Source: Branchinecta lynchi (Eukaryota; Arthropoda; Branchiopoda; Anostraca; Branchinectidae). From it: a stretch of DNA of 64,000 bases. Shown piece by piece: positions 9,902 through 20,297 of this stretch. Position 1 is the first letter of the stretch, and each line of letters opens with the position of its first letter. The DNA lies in NCBI GenBank assembly GCA_023053575.1, contig JAKZAP010000053.1, forward strand, positions 62,001 through 126,000. Reading direction: 5' to 3'. The notes beneath the pieces were generated by a model that had not been told where the DNA came from, made no database searches, and saw only the letters and a list, made by a program, of their open reading frames with translations. Both the position numbers and the translations under genes were made by a program.

Positions 9902-10534
9902 TCTAGAGCGTGTTCCACCCTTCTAACAATACTAACTATTAGTTACTATTTCCTACTATTTCAGTGGCCGCTGCATGATTACGACCTTTGTCCAATTTCG
10001 TTTTCATGCAGCGGCCACTGCGTGATCAGCAACCCCATTTGATTTCGTTTTCATGCAGCGGCCGCTGCATGATTATGACCTTTGTCCAATTCTGTTTACC
10101 TATTCATTTTAGGAGATGTACCTTTTGGCGTGCTCTATGAGCGATGGGTGACCCTGACAAGAGAGGTGTTGTCGCACCGAGATATTCCCTCACGATGGGT
10201 CCAAGGACTTCTCGCTTTTGTCGCCTCAACCAGCACAGCGATAAAGGGTTAGTATGCGTTAGTATTTGCGTTTTTGCAGATACCATGATATCTGATACCA
10301 CGGTCCAAAGTGGTTTTTGCAGTTCTAGTAGTATCTGATACCACGGTCAGAAGGTGTTTTTGCAGTTATCGTGGTATCTGGCCAGTTATCGTCTTATCTG
10401 ATATTCAGATACCACGGTGCGACCGTGGTAACTGATCCTGGTATCTGAAAAAGTCATCTCACTTTCATCAGCTTTTTGTTAAATTGGTGGGAAAGAAGTT
10501 TGGCACGAAGTGATGTGACTGAATATCAGTTTTT
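9902..10534. repeat. Short tandem and inverted repeats
   Basis: 9963-10080: a roughly 57 bp unit repeated with GCAGCGGCC.CTGC palindromes in alternating orientation. 10270-10445: several copies of a TATCTGATACCACGGT-like block. No gene seen. Confidence 0.55.
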
Positions 10535-10881
10535 GGGATCCCAAAACGTAAGTGGAGGGATACCTGTGACACCGCAAAAGTTGTCCGTCCGTCCGTCTGT
10601 GCGCGCTATAACTCTCGAAGGGAATGAGATATTTTGATGAAACTTGGTGTGAGGACTCTTTGGGTCAAGAGTAAGGTCGAGTTCGTAGATGGGCTCTGTA
10701 GCCCTACATTTAGGGGTGGGGCGGTTTAAATTATGGGGCAAATGGAATATTTTTAAACAGATGATGTGATATTGATTATGGGGTGAAAACCATTTTTTGG
10801 CCGGACAAGCAGTTAGCCCGGAATCCGGCCAAAACCGGAAAGTCTTTTAAAGGTAAGTTTTATTTGAAGTTGATTATGTTA
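10535..10881 (+). repeat. H-family repeat (outer copy), left part
   Basis: Begins at the family left end GGGATCCCAAAACGTAAGTG, then ATACCTGTGACACCGCAAAAG, a GTCC microsatellite and tandem core units. It is interrupted at 10881/10882 by the gypsy element and resumes at 24046. The 4 bp GTTA is duplicated at the junctions (10878-10881, 24046-24049). Confidence 0.8.
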
Positions 10882-11460
10882 TATTACGATGACTGTATTT
10901 GTATATGGAGTTTGCACTCTCAACCTGATGTTATGGCGAGGGGTGTAGTAAGCCGGACATAAGATGGTAAATGTCCAGGTATACAATCATCGGACTCAGG
11001 ATGGCCTAGGGCGTTGGTGGCCTACTACACGTGCAGAACTTCACGGGTTCATTATGGATTCCCCTGGTCGATTCACACTATGGTTTGCATACCGAACACA
11101 CAACAGGTTATCAACCACCCATCATACACTAGGCCTTACAGGCCAGCCCACTCTAAGGAGCTTAACAAAGACTCATAGAAGTGACCTATGGTCCGTAAGT
11201 AAACAAAAGGTTTTATTAATAGATGTACTTACAAAAGAACAATCTTTAAGTGAAAAGAGTTGTTACCCGGCCGGGAACCGGGAAAGAAGTGGTCTAGAAG
11301 AAGGTGACTCACACCCGGCGTGGCCAGAGAGTTAATAAGTAATACGAAAGAGTGGCCGCGACGGTATAAAAGATAAAAGACACAGGCAATGGAAGGGAGT
11401 AACGCTGCCTAGCGGCGGCATAAGGAAAACGTACGGAATGCAGATGGCATCACCGTAACA
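10882..11460 (-). repeat. 3' LTR of the gypsy element
   Basis: 579 bp, identical in length to the right-hand LTR. On the element strand it starts TGTTACGG and ends CGTAATA, a short imperfect inverted repeat. The difference I see from the other LTR is C at 11441 where the other has T at 24026. Confidence 0.92.
11212..11217 (-). promoter_or_regulatory. AATAAA polyadenylation signal in the 3' LTR
   Basis: TTTATT on the + strand, AATAAA on the element strand. The matching site in the 5' LTR is 23797-23802. It would define the R/U5 side. I cannot place the promoter. Confidence 0.45.
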
Positions 11461-11473
11461 TACCTCCCCTCCA
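11461..11473 (-). promoter_or_regulatory. Polypurine tract
   Basis: The element strand reads TGGAGGGGAGGTA directly before the 3' LTR start TGTTACGG. Plus-strand DNA synthesis would be primed here. Confidence 0.85.
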
Positions 11474-13257
11474 TATTGAGTCCGTGACCCACGGACTTAA
11501 AAGTTAAGCACCAGATTAACAAACTTTTGGCATCCATCTGCTAAAAGTTAACCATAAATGTTACATAAATCTGACCTTAGACCCAAATTAAAATATATTA
11601 TTTTTAAAGTTTAGAGAAATACAAGAGGGTGGAGTGGCGATGTAGAGTCGGCATGGTGGTTCGTCAGCTTTGTGGTTTGAGGGGTCAGCTGGTACGGGCA
11701 TCGCAAAAGCGGATGGTGTTGGTGTTGCTGGAGCGGCATAGGCGATGGGTGGTCTTGCAGGCGGGGAAGATGTTGGTGAACAGGTGGAGCTGTTAGCTGG
11801 TACCGGTATGGCAAAAGCGGATGGTGCTGGTGTTGCGCTGGAACGGTGTAGATGGTGGATGGTGATGTTGCATAAGCAAGCGGGAAAGATGGTGGTTAAA
11901 GCTGGAGCTGGTTAATTAGGTGGCCGAAGACTGCGAGTTGGCTGGGCAGGTGGAGCGTACTCTGGCGAGATGTGCGTCGCAGAGCTGGTACGGGCGCTGG
12001 ATAGGACGATGTTGATTCAGGCGCTGGATATGATGATGTTGGTTTAGGCTGGAGCTGATATTGTCTAAGGCTGGAGGTGATGGAAATGGTGCTGCTTATG
12101 CTGGATTTGCGCTGGGCTGCTGGAAATGGCCGAAGTTGCGCTGGGCTGCTGATGTACCGCGTACTGATCCACCCTCAGGGGACAATAAAAAGAAAGGAAC
12201 AGGGGATTGTTTTTAAAGTTTAATTAATTTTATGTAATGTTAAGTGAATTCTATAAAAGTGAAAAAAAAGAAAGAATTGGTCAGATTCTTCGTATATAAA
12301 AGATACGAAAATAATTATACCACCCGATGTCCACCCAATAAAAGAAAAACCACCCGAATGCCAGTTTGGGGTTAACAGGTGCTAAACTCCTAAGTCCAAC
12401 AAAACTTCATATAAATAAATAATAAACAATATTGACCAAAGTGGATAATGGCAGAAGGCTTAATTTAATATAACGGCAAAATGCCAAAGTTAAATTGATA
12501 TAGAGGCAGAAGGCCAACATAACAAACATAATATATATAACAGTGACAAAATGCCACAAAATCCATCATGAGATCATGAATCTCTGCAAATACTTGGCCA
12601 GAAGGGCATAATTTGCAAAAAAATAAGCCACAAAGGCAACAACAAAGAAGGAACTTGAACTTGAGCTTGTCGGAAAAACAAAGGACTGTACATTTAGGCG
12701 AAACCGGCCTCGGCCACACAGGCAGTACATAAACATTAAATAATAAAAAGGAGGGAACACTAGCGACGGCTAGTCGACCACACAGGCAAATATCACAAGA
12801 GAACCGAACTAGGCCACACAGGCAGTACATAACGTAACACAAAAGAAACGATGTTCGTGGCTTATCGGCCACACAGGCGAATAGAACTGAGCCGAACAGA
12901 ATCGGCCACACAGGCAGTACAAACATTAAAGTGGTATAAAGAGGGAACACTAATGGCGGCTTGTCAAGCACACAAGCGAGTATGGACAGAGCCGAGCCGA
13001 ACTTGGCCGAATATGCTAAACACACAAAATAGTAGGCAATCTGCCATGATGGGCCTTATGAATTGTGGCCGCAGGTACGCGAAACTATCACGGTAAACTA
13101 TTTACATCAGATGTCAGTGTCACATCAGGGTAGAGGGTTTGAAAACGGCCAGGCTGCAAAGGCATATATGCCGCTGGCGGAGTAAATGGCGCATTGGCGC
13201 AGAAATGTATAAATGTCACGTCAGGGTTGGAGATGTCGCCGTGTCTGGGGGACAGGT
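11474..13257 (-). repeat. Post-pol region of the gypsy element: two minisatellites
   Basis: 11640-12160 repeats a ~109 bp unit (GGCAAAAGCGGATGGTG.TGGTG). 12680-13010 repeats CGGCCACACAGGC units of about 60-120 bp. The sense frame 13025-12465 (186 aa) is hydrophobic and Cys-rich and lies where an env-type gene would be. It is made largely of the minisatellite and I see no signal peptide or known domain, so I do not call it a gene. Confidence 0.6.
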
Positions 13258-16200
13258 CTAATGTCTGTGGTCGTGAGAGGCATACCGCTCAGGTGGGTTG
13301 CGGTGCCTGACCGAACGTCGCAGCTCCGGAATGGGCTGGGTGGAGGTCGACGGAATGGGAGAAGTTGGTGGGTCGACGAAAGACGCTGCCGTAGTCGGGA
13401 TAGGCAGGACTGGAGCGTTGAAGACTTCAGGGGGGGATGGGGAAGGGATGAAGATGGGTCGGTCGTGCAGCGTCGGGGACGGTAAGGGAGTCCCATACCA
13501 AGACGAAGTAGGCGTCGGCTCGAACTCGTCGCGTTGGACAGAAGCAACCGGCGGATTTATTGGGGATTCATTAAGGTTAGATTCCGAATTATTAGAAGTT
13601 GTTGAAGTTAAAGGCTGGGCTAAAGCCTGGGATGATTGATTTGACTGAATACTATCTCCTGAATCTGAATCAAATGCCAATTGGTAGAAAAGACGGCTAT
13701 CGTTCCCTTCTAAGCGAAGAGCGCCTCGAAAACGGCTGGCTGTGATAACCGGGGTATTCGGAGTAGGGTCATTTGGTCGAAATGGAGTCCTGTACTGTGT
13801 ATTTGGGGTTGAGATTCTACGAGAGTTAGTTACAGGACTGTCTGAATCATTATCACTAGGCCCAATAGAATGTGCAGAGTGCGCATCTAGGTCTGAATTT
13901 AACCTCGAAAAAGATGATGGCCGGCTGTGGCTACTGTCCATGGATCCTCGAGTAGAGCCGAGAATAGGCGAGAACACCAGTTCGCAGGAGCCGTTAGATG
14001 GGCTCACCTGTAAAATGAACGAGTCTGGGGCTTCACCCCCTAAAACGTTTCTACTATCTGGCGTGACGCCATCATTAGACAGTCGTAGTTCAGCTGCCGG
14101 CGGGTCATTGGGCACATGCGGCGAACTACGATTGTCCGCAGGCGACAGAGGCCTAGAAGGTGGTGAGTCAGATCGCGAGGAGGGAATTTGGGGGGGCGGT
14201 GGAGATACGCGTACCAACGGAGGAGAAACTCGTCTCGGGGCGTGGATATAGGATGCTGCTTGCAGAGTCTCGGGTGGGCCGGTTGAAGAATCTACGGTGG
14301 TGTTGCTAGAGGCCGGAAAATAACCAGTCAAAACCGGGGTCAATACGGGCGCAGGGAGGACTGGTATTTCATCTTCAAAACGCACGTGACGAGATAGTTG
14401 ATTCGAAGAGTGAGGCCGTAACACAGGCGTCTGGTAAAAGTCTCCAACATCGACTAAGGGCGGCTGGTTCGAAAGCGGTTGAAGAGAAGGCGCAAAACAC
14501 CCATTTCCCGAGTCCAAAAGAGAACTGCCGTCTGCAGAGCAGGGTATGGTTGAGGTTCTAGGTATCGCGAACCCGAGACCCTGCGAGGCTAATCGCTGTG
14601 ATCGTCGAAGTTGAGGCAATGGGTCTGGCAACCTGGCCTCAGGGATCGTATAACCGCTGCAAGACAAGTTAGTTGGCAGAGTGCCGGAGGAAGGTGAGGG
14701 AACATACCATGGCCGTTGGGTTACCAAATTAGTTTCCGGCGAAGGTGCTGTGACAGGGATGTCGCTCTGTGTTGATCCGTCAGTTACCGGTTCAACGATC
14801 CAGGGCGACTTCAGGTGGCTGGGAAACAGTCGGTTGTGGTGTACTACCTGGACCTTCGATCCTGCCTTTTGGATCTCGTAGTCGAGCCCGTCGTTAAGAA
14901 TCTTGACTATTCGGAAGGGGCCGTCGAACTTGTTATTTGCCAATTTTGCTCCCAGGCCAGGTGGGGGTGGCGTACGCAAGAAAACAATGTCACCAAGCTG
15001 GAACCCTGCAAATTTTCCTGAAAACCTGGAATCGTAATAGGCCTTCTGTTTGTCCTTGGACAACGATATCTTCTCAGATATGGCCGTGTGGGCAGTGCGC
15101 ATTCTGACCAAAATTTCAGACTTGAAATTCTCCATCGTATCGTAATAAGTACGGTTAGCGACCATATCGGTAACCGGCATGACAGGGTCTCGCAAAAACA
15201 TTGCATAGAATGGGGTTTCCTGTGTGGACTCGTTATGAGCAGTATTAATGCAGTGCTGGACGAATGGGAGGTGACTGTCCCAATCATCTCGTCCAGGAGC
15301 AACATACTGGCTCAAAATATCTGAAACCGTGCGATGCATGCGTTCAATTTGTGCGTTACATTGGGGATGGTAGGGAGTTGTGGTCAGATGTTGGACTCCT
15401 AACAACTCATGAATCTCACTCAACAACTTAGATGTGAAGTTGCTTCCGTTATCTGTCAAAACCCTGTTGGGGATCCCAACAACCAAAAATATTCTTTCCA
15501 TCAATGCGCGAGCGATAGTATCTGCTTTCTGATCAGGTAATGGGATCAGAAACAGGTACTTCGTGAAGTGACAACACGCGGTCAAGACAACGCTATTACC
15601 GTTGATGGACCTTGGCAACGGGCCAAGAATGTCGATAGACAGTAAGTCCATCGGTCCGTTAGCTGTGGGAGTATAACCTAGGGGAGCAATAGATGTGTTA
15701 TTGGGAGACTTTCTCATTAGGCACTTTAGGCACGAATCAGAGTGACGCTTAACTCGGGAATACATCTCTGGAAAGTAGACGAGCGGTTTCATTTTATGGA
15801 GCATTTTTGTCAATGCAAAATGACCGCTAAATTTCGAAGCATGAAACCAGTCCAAAACTTTGGGGACCAAGGTTTCTGGGATCACAGGGGTAATGTAGAC
15901 CTGTGATCGGTATGACACCGTCGGGGTGTGGAGATGGCAAAGCAGGCCATCGTGGATGCAAAATTGGTCTATTTCCCGAAGGTACTGGGATAGACTGGCA
16001 GGCAAAGGGGTAAAACCTTGCAAATGACTGAAAATCGACCGGCAGAAAGAGTCTGCTCTTTGCGCTTCCAACAGTTCAACCGTACTGAGTATGGATGAAA
16101 AATTGGAAACTTGGACGACATTCACAGCTGGTTGGGCGCCATCAACCAACCGCGAAAGTGCGTCCACGAACAGCTCCTTCCCCGGCTTATATTCAACCTT

Positions 16201-18600
16201 AAATTTGAACTCTTGTAAATCCAAACACATCCGACCAAGCTGACCATTTGGCGAATCCATAAAAGGGAGAGACTGCAAGGACTTATGATCAGTCCTGACG
16301 GTAAATGGTTTCGATTGCAAATAATGCCGAAACTTTTTGCAAAATTCCCACAAGGCCAATGCCTCACGCCGGGTGGTTGAATACCTTTGTTCAACTGGGG
16401 ATAACACGCGACTGGCGTAAGCTATCACACGCTCTTTACTGTCCTGCACCTGGGATAAGCAACCACCTATCGCGAAGCTGGATGCGTCTGTGGAGAGAAT
16501 GAATTCGTTAGCTGTACCTGAAAAATCTGGGAAGGCCAAAATTGGTTTAGACATTAGACTTTCGCGAAGCTTCTCAAAGGCTTCCACTTGAAGTTCTCCA
16601 AATACAAACAAGGATCCTTTTCTGGTGAGGTCTGTCAATGGCTTTGCGATCTTTGCGTAATCTGTGACAAACTTTCTGAAATAGCTCATCAGTGACAGAC
16701 ACGACCGGAGCTCATGGAGGTTAGAGGGGTATCTAAGCTGTCGTACAGCGGACAACTTATTGGGGTCGGGCTCGACACCATTGGCAGAAATGACATGTCC
16801 TAGGAAGGTTAATGATTCGTGGCAAAATTCACACTTAGAAGGTTTCAACTTCAAATCATGATGTGAAAAACGTTGAAAAACTTGACGAAGGACGGGAAGG
16901 TGGGAGGAGAAATCTTTAGTTCCAACAACTGTGTCATCAAGAAGAGCAAAAACGTTTTTCCCATCAAGAAGGTCTCTCAATGCAAGCTCAATCATACGCT
17001 CACACGTGGCAGGTGCGTTGCACAAACCAAAGCCCATACGCACATATTCGAACAGACCAAAGGGTGTCGTGATGGCCGTTTTCTCACGATGGTCAGGGAA
17101 AACTGACGCCTGGAGGAACCCTTGGAGAAAATCCATTTTTGAGAAGACCTTAAAACCCGACATTCTGTCTAAGATGTCGTCTATCCTAGGTAACGAATAA
17201 CTGTCAAATTTGGTAAGGGCATTCAGTTTGCGGTAATCGTTGACTAAACGGTAACTGCCGTCTTTCTTTTTGACGAGGCTCACTGGGGAAGCCCAGGGGC
17301 TAGAGCTGGGAACCAATACTCCTTGCCTAAGCATAGCATCAATTCTACTCTTAAGCTCATCGCGTAAATGGGGAGGAACACGGTAAGGGCGTTGTCGGAC
17401 TGGTGGGCTAAGACCAGTGTCTATGCGGTGGCTAACTAACTCACATGTACCTAAATCATCGTCACTTCTGGCAAAAATATTTTTGAATTCACAAAGGAGC
17501 TCCTCTAACTGAATGCGGGACTCAGGGTCTAAATGATCTAGTTTAAATCTTGTCAAAAACTCGGGCTTTGTCAGATCATCCCAACCATACTGTACAGAAT
17601 TCACTCGGACCTCGCTAAAATCAACTAAGCTGTCTAAAAATTCGTCAACTTGAGCGTCAGGCTCAACCACTTCGCACAAGCACGGTGCCAACCTATTTTT
17701 GGTGACACGTATCGCGACATCAGTACCATTCATAACCCAGACCTTTGCGGAATTATTTGAGACCTGGACTGTCTGGGGTGGAACAAAAAGTTTAGACCCT
17801 TGGGTTCCAGATTCTACAATAAACGTTTCCTGGCCTTCTGGTAAATTTTTAACAAGACATGAAATTAGCCGAAAGGATTTGGGGTTCACCCGGGTTCTGA
17901 AAACCGGGTTGATCATTATGCGAGGAGGCGCTTCAGGTTCTGGTTCCTCGACAGGAGGACCAGAAATGTCAGGGCTGGCAAAGGAGAGCGGGCATCCCTC
18001 TGTCAGTATAGTCTTGTCAAGTCCGGGGGTTAGTAGCAAGTCAGTTGCAGTCGAGGGAGTCACTGACAGTGCAGAAACCAAAACCTTAGTATCACGAAAC
18101 CATAAGTCATCTGTGACGGGGTCAAACATGAGACCGACCGACCTGATAAACGGGCGACCAATCAAAGCAGGGTAACATAACTTGGGGACAATCAAGAACC
18201 AATCAGAACAGTTTCTACCAAGGATTGAAAAGGTTAGCAGTACTTCACCCAGTATGTGTAGTGGTCCAGCAAGGGTTGTAGCTCCAGCTGAAGATACAGG
18301 CCGTCGCGTGACTACTGAGCTTGGAGGTAGCTTTTCCATTGTGCTCTCACTGATAAGGTTGCATTCGGCTCCAGTGTCATAGAGTGTTGAGACAACCTGG
18401 GAACCTAAATGCAAATCTACGAACGAGAGGCAGGAAGTATGACGAAGGCTACATACAAGACAAGGGGTTAAAGCAGGGAGGGACGACAACGAGGGGGACG
18501 GTAAACCGGGAATTAGTTCTGGGATTGGTGAGGTTGGCTGGTGATCGGTATCTGGGGCACATTCTCCACCCCACTTGGATTGCGCCCGTTCACATTTAAA
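13258..18600 (-). CDS. pol: Pol polyprotein: protease, reverse transcriptase, RNase H, integrase
   Basis: The frame has no ATG at its head. It is open from 18627 and is most simply entered by -1 frameshift at 18594-18600; counting below starts at the TTG at 18489. Protease DTGAECNLI is at about residues 38-46. RT spans about 360-565 with first Asp in KMDFLQGF (453) and the active-site box LLDD (516-519) where YxDD is usual. RNase H follows with D667, E709, D734 and D776. Integrase has the zinc residues H883, H890, C920 and C923, the catalytic triad D953, D1013, E1049 (D,D-35-E), and a GPF motif at about 1190. A Ser/Pro-rich extension of about 500 residues ends in ELRRSVRHRNPPERY. The enzymes would process Gag-Pol, copy the RNA and insert the cDNA. 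No premature stop is present. Confidence 0.93.
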   Translation of the reverse strand, partial: FKCERAQSKWGGECAPDTDHQPTSPIPELIPGLPSPSLSSLPALTPCLVCSLRHTSCLSFVDLHLGSQVVSTLYDTGAECNLISESTMEKLPPSSVVTRRPVSSAGATTLAGPLHILGEVLLTFSILGRNCSDWFLIVPKLCYPALIGRPFIRSVGLMFDPVTDDLWFRDTKVLVSALSVTPSTATDLLLTPGLDKTILTEGCPLSFASPDISGPPVEEPEPEAPPRIMINPVFRTRVNPKSFRLISCLVKNLPEGQETFIVESGTQGSKLFVPPQTVQVSNNSAKVWVMNGTDVAIRVTKNRLAPCLCEVVEPDAQVDEFLDSLVDFSEVRVNSVQYGWDDLTKPEFLTRFKLDHLDPESRIQLEELLCEFKNIFARSDDDLGTCELVSHRIDTGLSPPVRQRPYRVPPHLRDELKSRIDAMLRQGVLVPSSSPWASPVSLVKKKDGSYRLVNDYRKLNALTKFDSYSLPRIDDILDRMSGFKVFSKMDFLQGFLQASVFPDHREKTAITTPFGLFEYVRMGFGLCNAPATCERMIELALRDLLDGKNVFALLDDTVVGTKDFSSHLPVLRQVFQRFSHHDLKLKPSKCEFCHESLTFLGHVISANGVEPDPNKLSAVRQLRYPSNLHELRSCLSLMSYFRKFVTDYAKIAKPLTDLTRKGSLFVFGELQVEAFEKLRESLMSKPILAFPDFSGTANEFILSTDASSFAIGGCLSQVQDSKERVIAYASRVLSPVEQRYSTTRREALALWEFCKKFRHYLQSKPFTVRTDHKSLQSLPFMDSPNGQLGRMCLDLQEFKFKVEYKPGKELFVDALSRLVDGAQPAVNVVQVSNFSSILSTVELLEAQRADSFCRSIFSHLQGFTPLPASLSQYLREIDQFCIHDGLLCHLHTPTVSYRSQVYITPVIPETLVPKVLDWFHASKFSGHFALTKMLHKMKPLVYFPEMYSRVKRHSDSCLKCLMRKSPNNTSIAPLGYTPTANGPMDLLSIDILGPLPRSINGNSVVLTACCHFTKYLFLIPLPDQKADTIARALMERIFLVVGIPNRVLTDNGSNFTSKLLSEIHELLGVQHLTTTPYHPQCNAQIERMHRTVSDILSQYVAPGRDDWDSHLPFVQHCINTAHNESTQETPFYAMFLRDPVMPVTDMVANRTYYDTMENFKSEILVRMRTAHTAISEKISLSKDKQKAYYDSRFSGKFAGFQLGDIVFLRTPPPPGLGAKLANNKFDGPFRIVKILNDGLDYEIQKAGSKVQVVHHNRLFPSHLKSPWIVEPVTDGSTQSDIPVTAPSPETNLVTQRPWYVPSPSSGTLPTNLSCSGYTIPEARLPDPLPQLRRSQRLASQGLGFAIPRTSTIPCSADGSSLLDSGNGCFAPSLQPLSNQPPLVDVGDFYQTPVLRPHSSNQLSRHVRFEDEIPVLPAPVLTPVLTGYFPASSNTTVDSSTGPPETLQAASYIHAPRRVSPPLVRVSPPPPQIPSSRSDSPPSRPLSPADNRSSPHVPNDPPAAELRLSNDGVTPDSRNVLGGEAPDSFILQVSPSNGSCELVFSPILGSTRGSMDSSHSRPSSFSRLNSDLDAHSAHSIGPSDNDSDSPVTNSRRISTPNTQYRTPFRPNDPTPNTPVITASRFRGALRLEGNDSRLFYQLAFDSDSGDSIQSNQSSQALAQPLTSTTSNNSESNLNESPINPPVASVQRDEFEPTPTSSWYGTPLPSPTLHDRPIFIPSPSPPEVFNAPVLPIPTTAASFVDPPTSPIPSTSTQPIPELRRSVRHRNPPERYASHDHRH

Positions 18601-20297
18601 GGAGCCTGACTTCGACCCATACTCTTGTCAGGGCACCACTGAACCCTGTGACCAACCCTTAGACAAAAGGTGCAAACTGGTTCACCGTTCATCATCAATT
18701 CTTGGCGAATGGGTGCGGGAGTCGAGCGATAGTTATTGTGCCCTTGATGCGGACCCTGGCTCCTCTGATATCCGTAGCCCTGATATTGTCTAGGCCTAAA
18801 GTTGTTCTGCTGTGGACCTCTAGGCGTGTAGTTGTTATACCGCGGTCGATTATTTTGGCGATCTTGGCCATAATTCTGTGCCCTTGACCTGTACTCAGAC
18901 TGGCCTTGACCGAAGCTCTGAGGTTGTCGCACATAATTATGCCTGCCTTCCCTAGGATGGTTGTCATGAGGGGAGTACCTGTGATCCTGTGATTGGGGTT
19001 TGGGAATGAACGGGTTAGGATTCGTGGGTTGGGTCGTTAGAGCATTTACGACCTTAGCTTGAGACAAAGACTGCTCATGCAATTGTCTTTGTGTTCGCTC
19101 AAAGCTCACCTTCCGCAAAACTTCGATACCCTCAGAGATGGAACGGATGGGCCTTTTACGGATCTCGTCGAAATAAATGGTTGGTAGGCCCCTTACAAAC
19201 TCAGCTATATAGACCTTGAGTGCTTCTGGCCTTGAAGCCTCTAAAGCAGAGTACCCATATCGGAGGCTGACCGATTTCAAAATAAGTTCACCGTAAAGAT
19301 CTGGCGACATAAACTCGGGGTTGTATATGACCCTTTCCTCTGCCAGTTTTAGATCAGAGACCCGGCCTGCACAACGCGTCAAAAGGGCAGCCTCAAACGT
19401 TTCCCACGAAACCTTGGAAAAAACGCTCAAATTTTCAGACCAAGCAGACAGAGGTGGTAAAAGTCTGCTTTCCAAAATCATGAGCTGGCTTTCCCACTCA
19501 TTAACCTCAACAAATCTCATCTTAGATTTGGCTGTCTTGAGCCAAACCACTGGATCGGACTCTCCATCAAATTGAGGGATATCTTTGGCTATTTCCAAGC
19601 GAAGTCGAACTTGGGCCAAAGATACATCTGCTACTGAGTGGTATGTTGGCATTTGCTGATGGTGCCTTTCCAAGAAGTTAGATGGTCGTGGGTCGTGGGA
19701 CTGGGAGGGTTGGGGGTAAAAATGATGGGGGGCCAAAGGGGTTCCAACAGGCTGAATGGGCTGTGAAGGCGCTGGATTGGACGGGTAATGATTCCAGCTG
19801 TGAGGATGAATAATCGGCTGGGATTGATTTTGGGGGTAGGGATCAAACGCCGAAGTGGCTGGGTTGGGATCAATTTGGCCTTGGGACGAGAGTTGAAATC
19901 TTTGAAGTAAAGAAGTAACATTACTCATCAATTCCAACAGGTCAGGCTGCGACAGAGCAGGCTGCGAAACAGCTGGCACTGTTTGGTTGGGCAATGAGTG
20001 TGTGGGGACAGCTAAGTGCTGTGACGAAACCGTTGGCAGCTGAGAGCTAGTCACAAGCGGCTGTGAAAGGACAGCTGAAGGCTGAGCAAAAACGCCAGAA
20101 AACTGGGAATAATGAGCAGAAGGCTCAGAAGTTCTTGCTGGAGGATTAATGGGCTGGAGGGAGTTTAATGGGGCCAAAGAAGGTGCTTCAAAATGAAAGG
20201 TCGAGTAGGGTGGGGGTGGATCCTCAGTCGCCATGATATTTGGGGTGATCGGGGGGGAGTCAAAAGGGCCCCGACCGGTAACACGGTTTGGAATCAT
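18513..20297 (-). CDS. gag: Gag nucleocapsid protein
   Basis: 594 residues from an ATG at 20297; a second Met at residue 22 (MATEDPPPPY) is an alternative start. The N-terminal ~220 residues are Pro/Gln/Ser-rich and carry PPPPY (27-31), which fits the PPxY form of a late-domain motif. A capsid-like middle region (about 220-420) follows, then an Arg/Asn/Gln-rich RNA-binding stretch, then one CCHC zinc knuckle (C542, C545, H550, C555; spacing 2-4-4). The stop is a TAA at 18513-18515. It would form the particle that packages the element RNA. Family size and order are normal for gypsy-type Gag. Confidence 0.9.
   Translation of the reverse strand: MIPNRVTGRGPFDSPPITPNIMATEDPPPPYSTFHFEAPSLAPLNSLQPINPPARTSEPSAHYSQFSGVFAQPSAVLSQPLVTSSQLPTVSSQHLAVPTHSLPNQTVPAVSQPALSQPDLLELMSNVTSLLQRFQLSSQGQIDPNPATSAFDPYPQNQSQPIIHPHSWNHYPSNPAPSQPIQPVGTPLAPHHFYPQPSQSHDPRPSNFLERHHQQMPTYHSVADVSLAQVRLRLEIAKDIPQFDGESDPVVWLKTAKSKMRFVEVNEWESQLMILESRLLPPLSAWSENLSVFSKVSWETFEAALLTRCAGRVSDLKLAEERVIYNPEFMSPDLYGELILKSVSLRYGYSALEASRPEALKVYIAEFVRGLPTIYFDEIRKRPIRSISEGIEVLRKVSFERTQRQLHEQSLSQAKVVNALTTQPTNPNPFIPKPQSQDHRYSPHDNHPREGRHNYVRQPQSFGQGQSEYRSRAQNYGQDRQNNRPRYNNYTPRGPQQNNFRPRQYQGYGYQRSQGPHQGHNNYRSTPAPIRQELMMNGEPVCTFCLRVGHRVQWCPDKSMGRSQAPLNVNGRNPSGVENVPQIPITSQPHQSQN
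18594..18600 (-). promoter_or_regulatory. Predicted -1 ribosomal frameshift site (slippery heptamer)
   Basis: On the element strand the gag codons here are CCT-TTA-AAT, giving T_TTA_AAT, the X_XXY_YYZ pattern in the zero frame. Slipping back one base yields TTT-AAA-TGT, exactly the pol frame, which is then open to 13258. The pol frame is closed upstream by TGA at 18628-18630 and gag ends at 18513, so the heptamer lies in the only window where a shift can work. A possible 5 bp stem (18569-18573 with 18553-18557) starts about 20 nt downstream. It is not convincing as the stimulator. Confidence 0.75.

Noticed and set aside
9684..9926. Frame 9699-9926 and its partner on the other strand
   Set aside because: It lies in MITE sequence shared with three other non-coding copies.
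10964..11335. 123-codon frame present identically in both LTRs (also 23549-23920)
   Set aside because: It is antisense to the element and its identity is explained by the near-identical LTRs. No domain seen.
12465..13025. Hydrophobic 186-codon frame as an env gene
   Set aside because: It is built from minisatellite units and has no signal peptide, cleavage site or known envelope motif that I can see.
13221..18382. Many + strand frames over pol
   Set aside because: All are antisense to the complete pol frame and show no domains.
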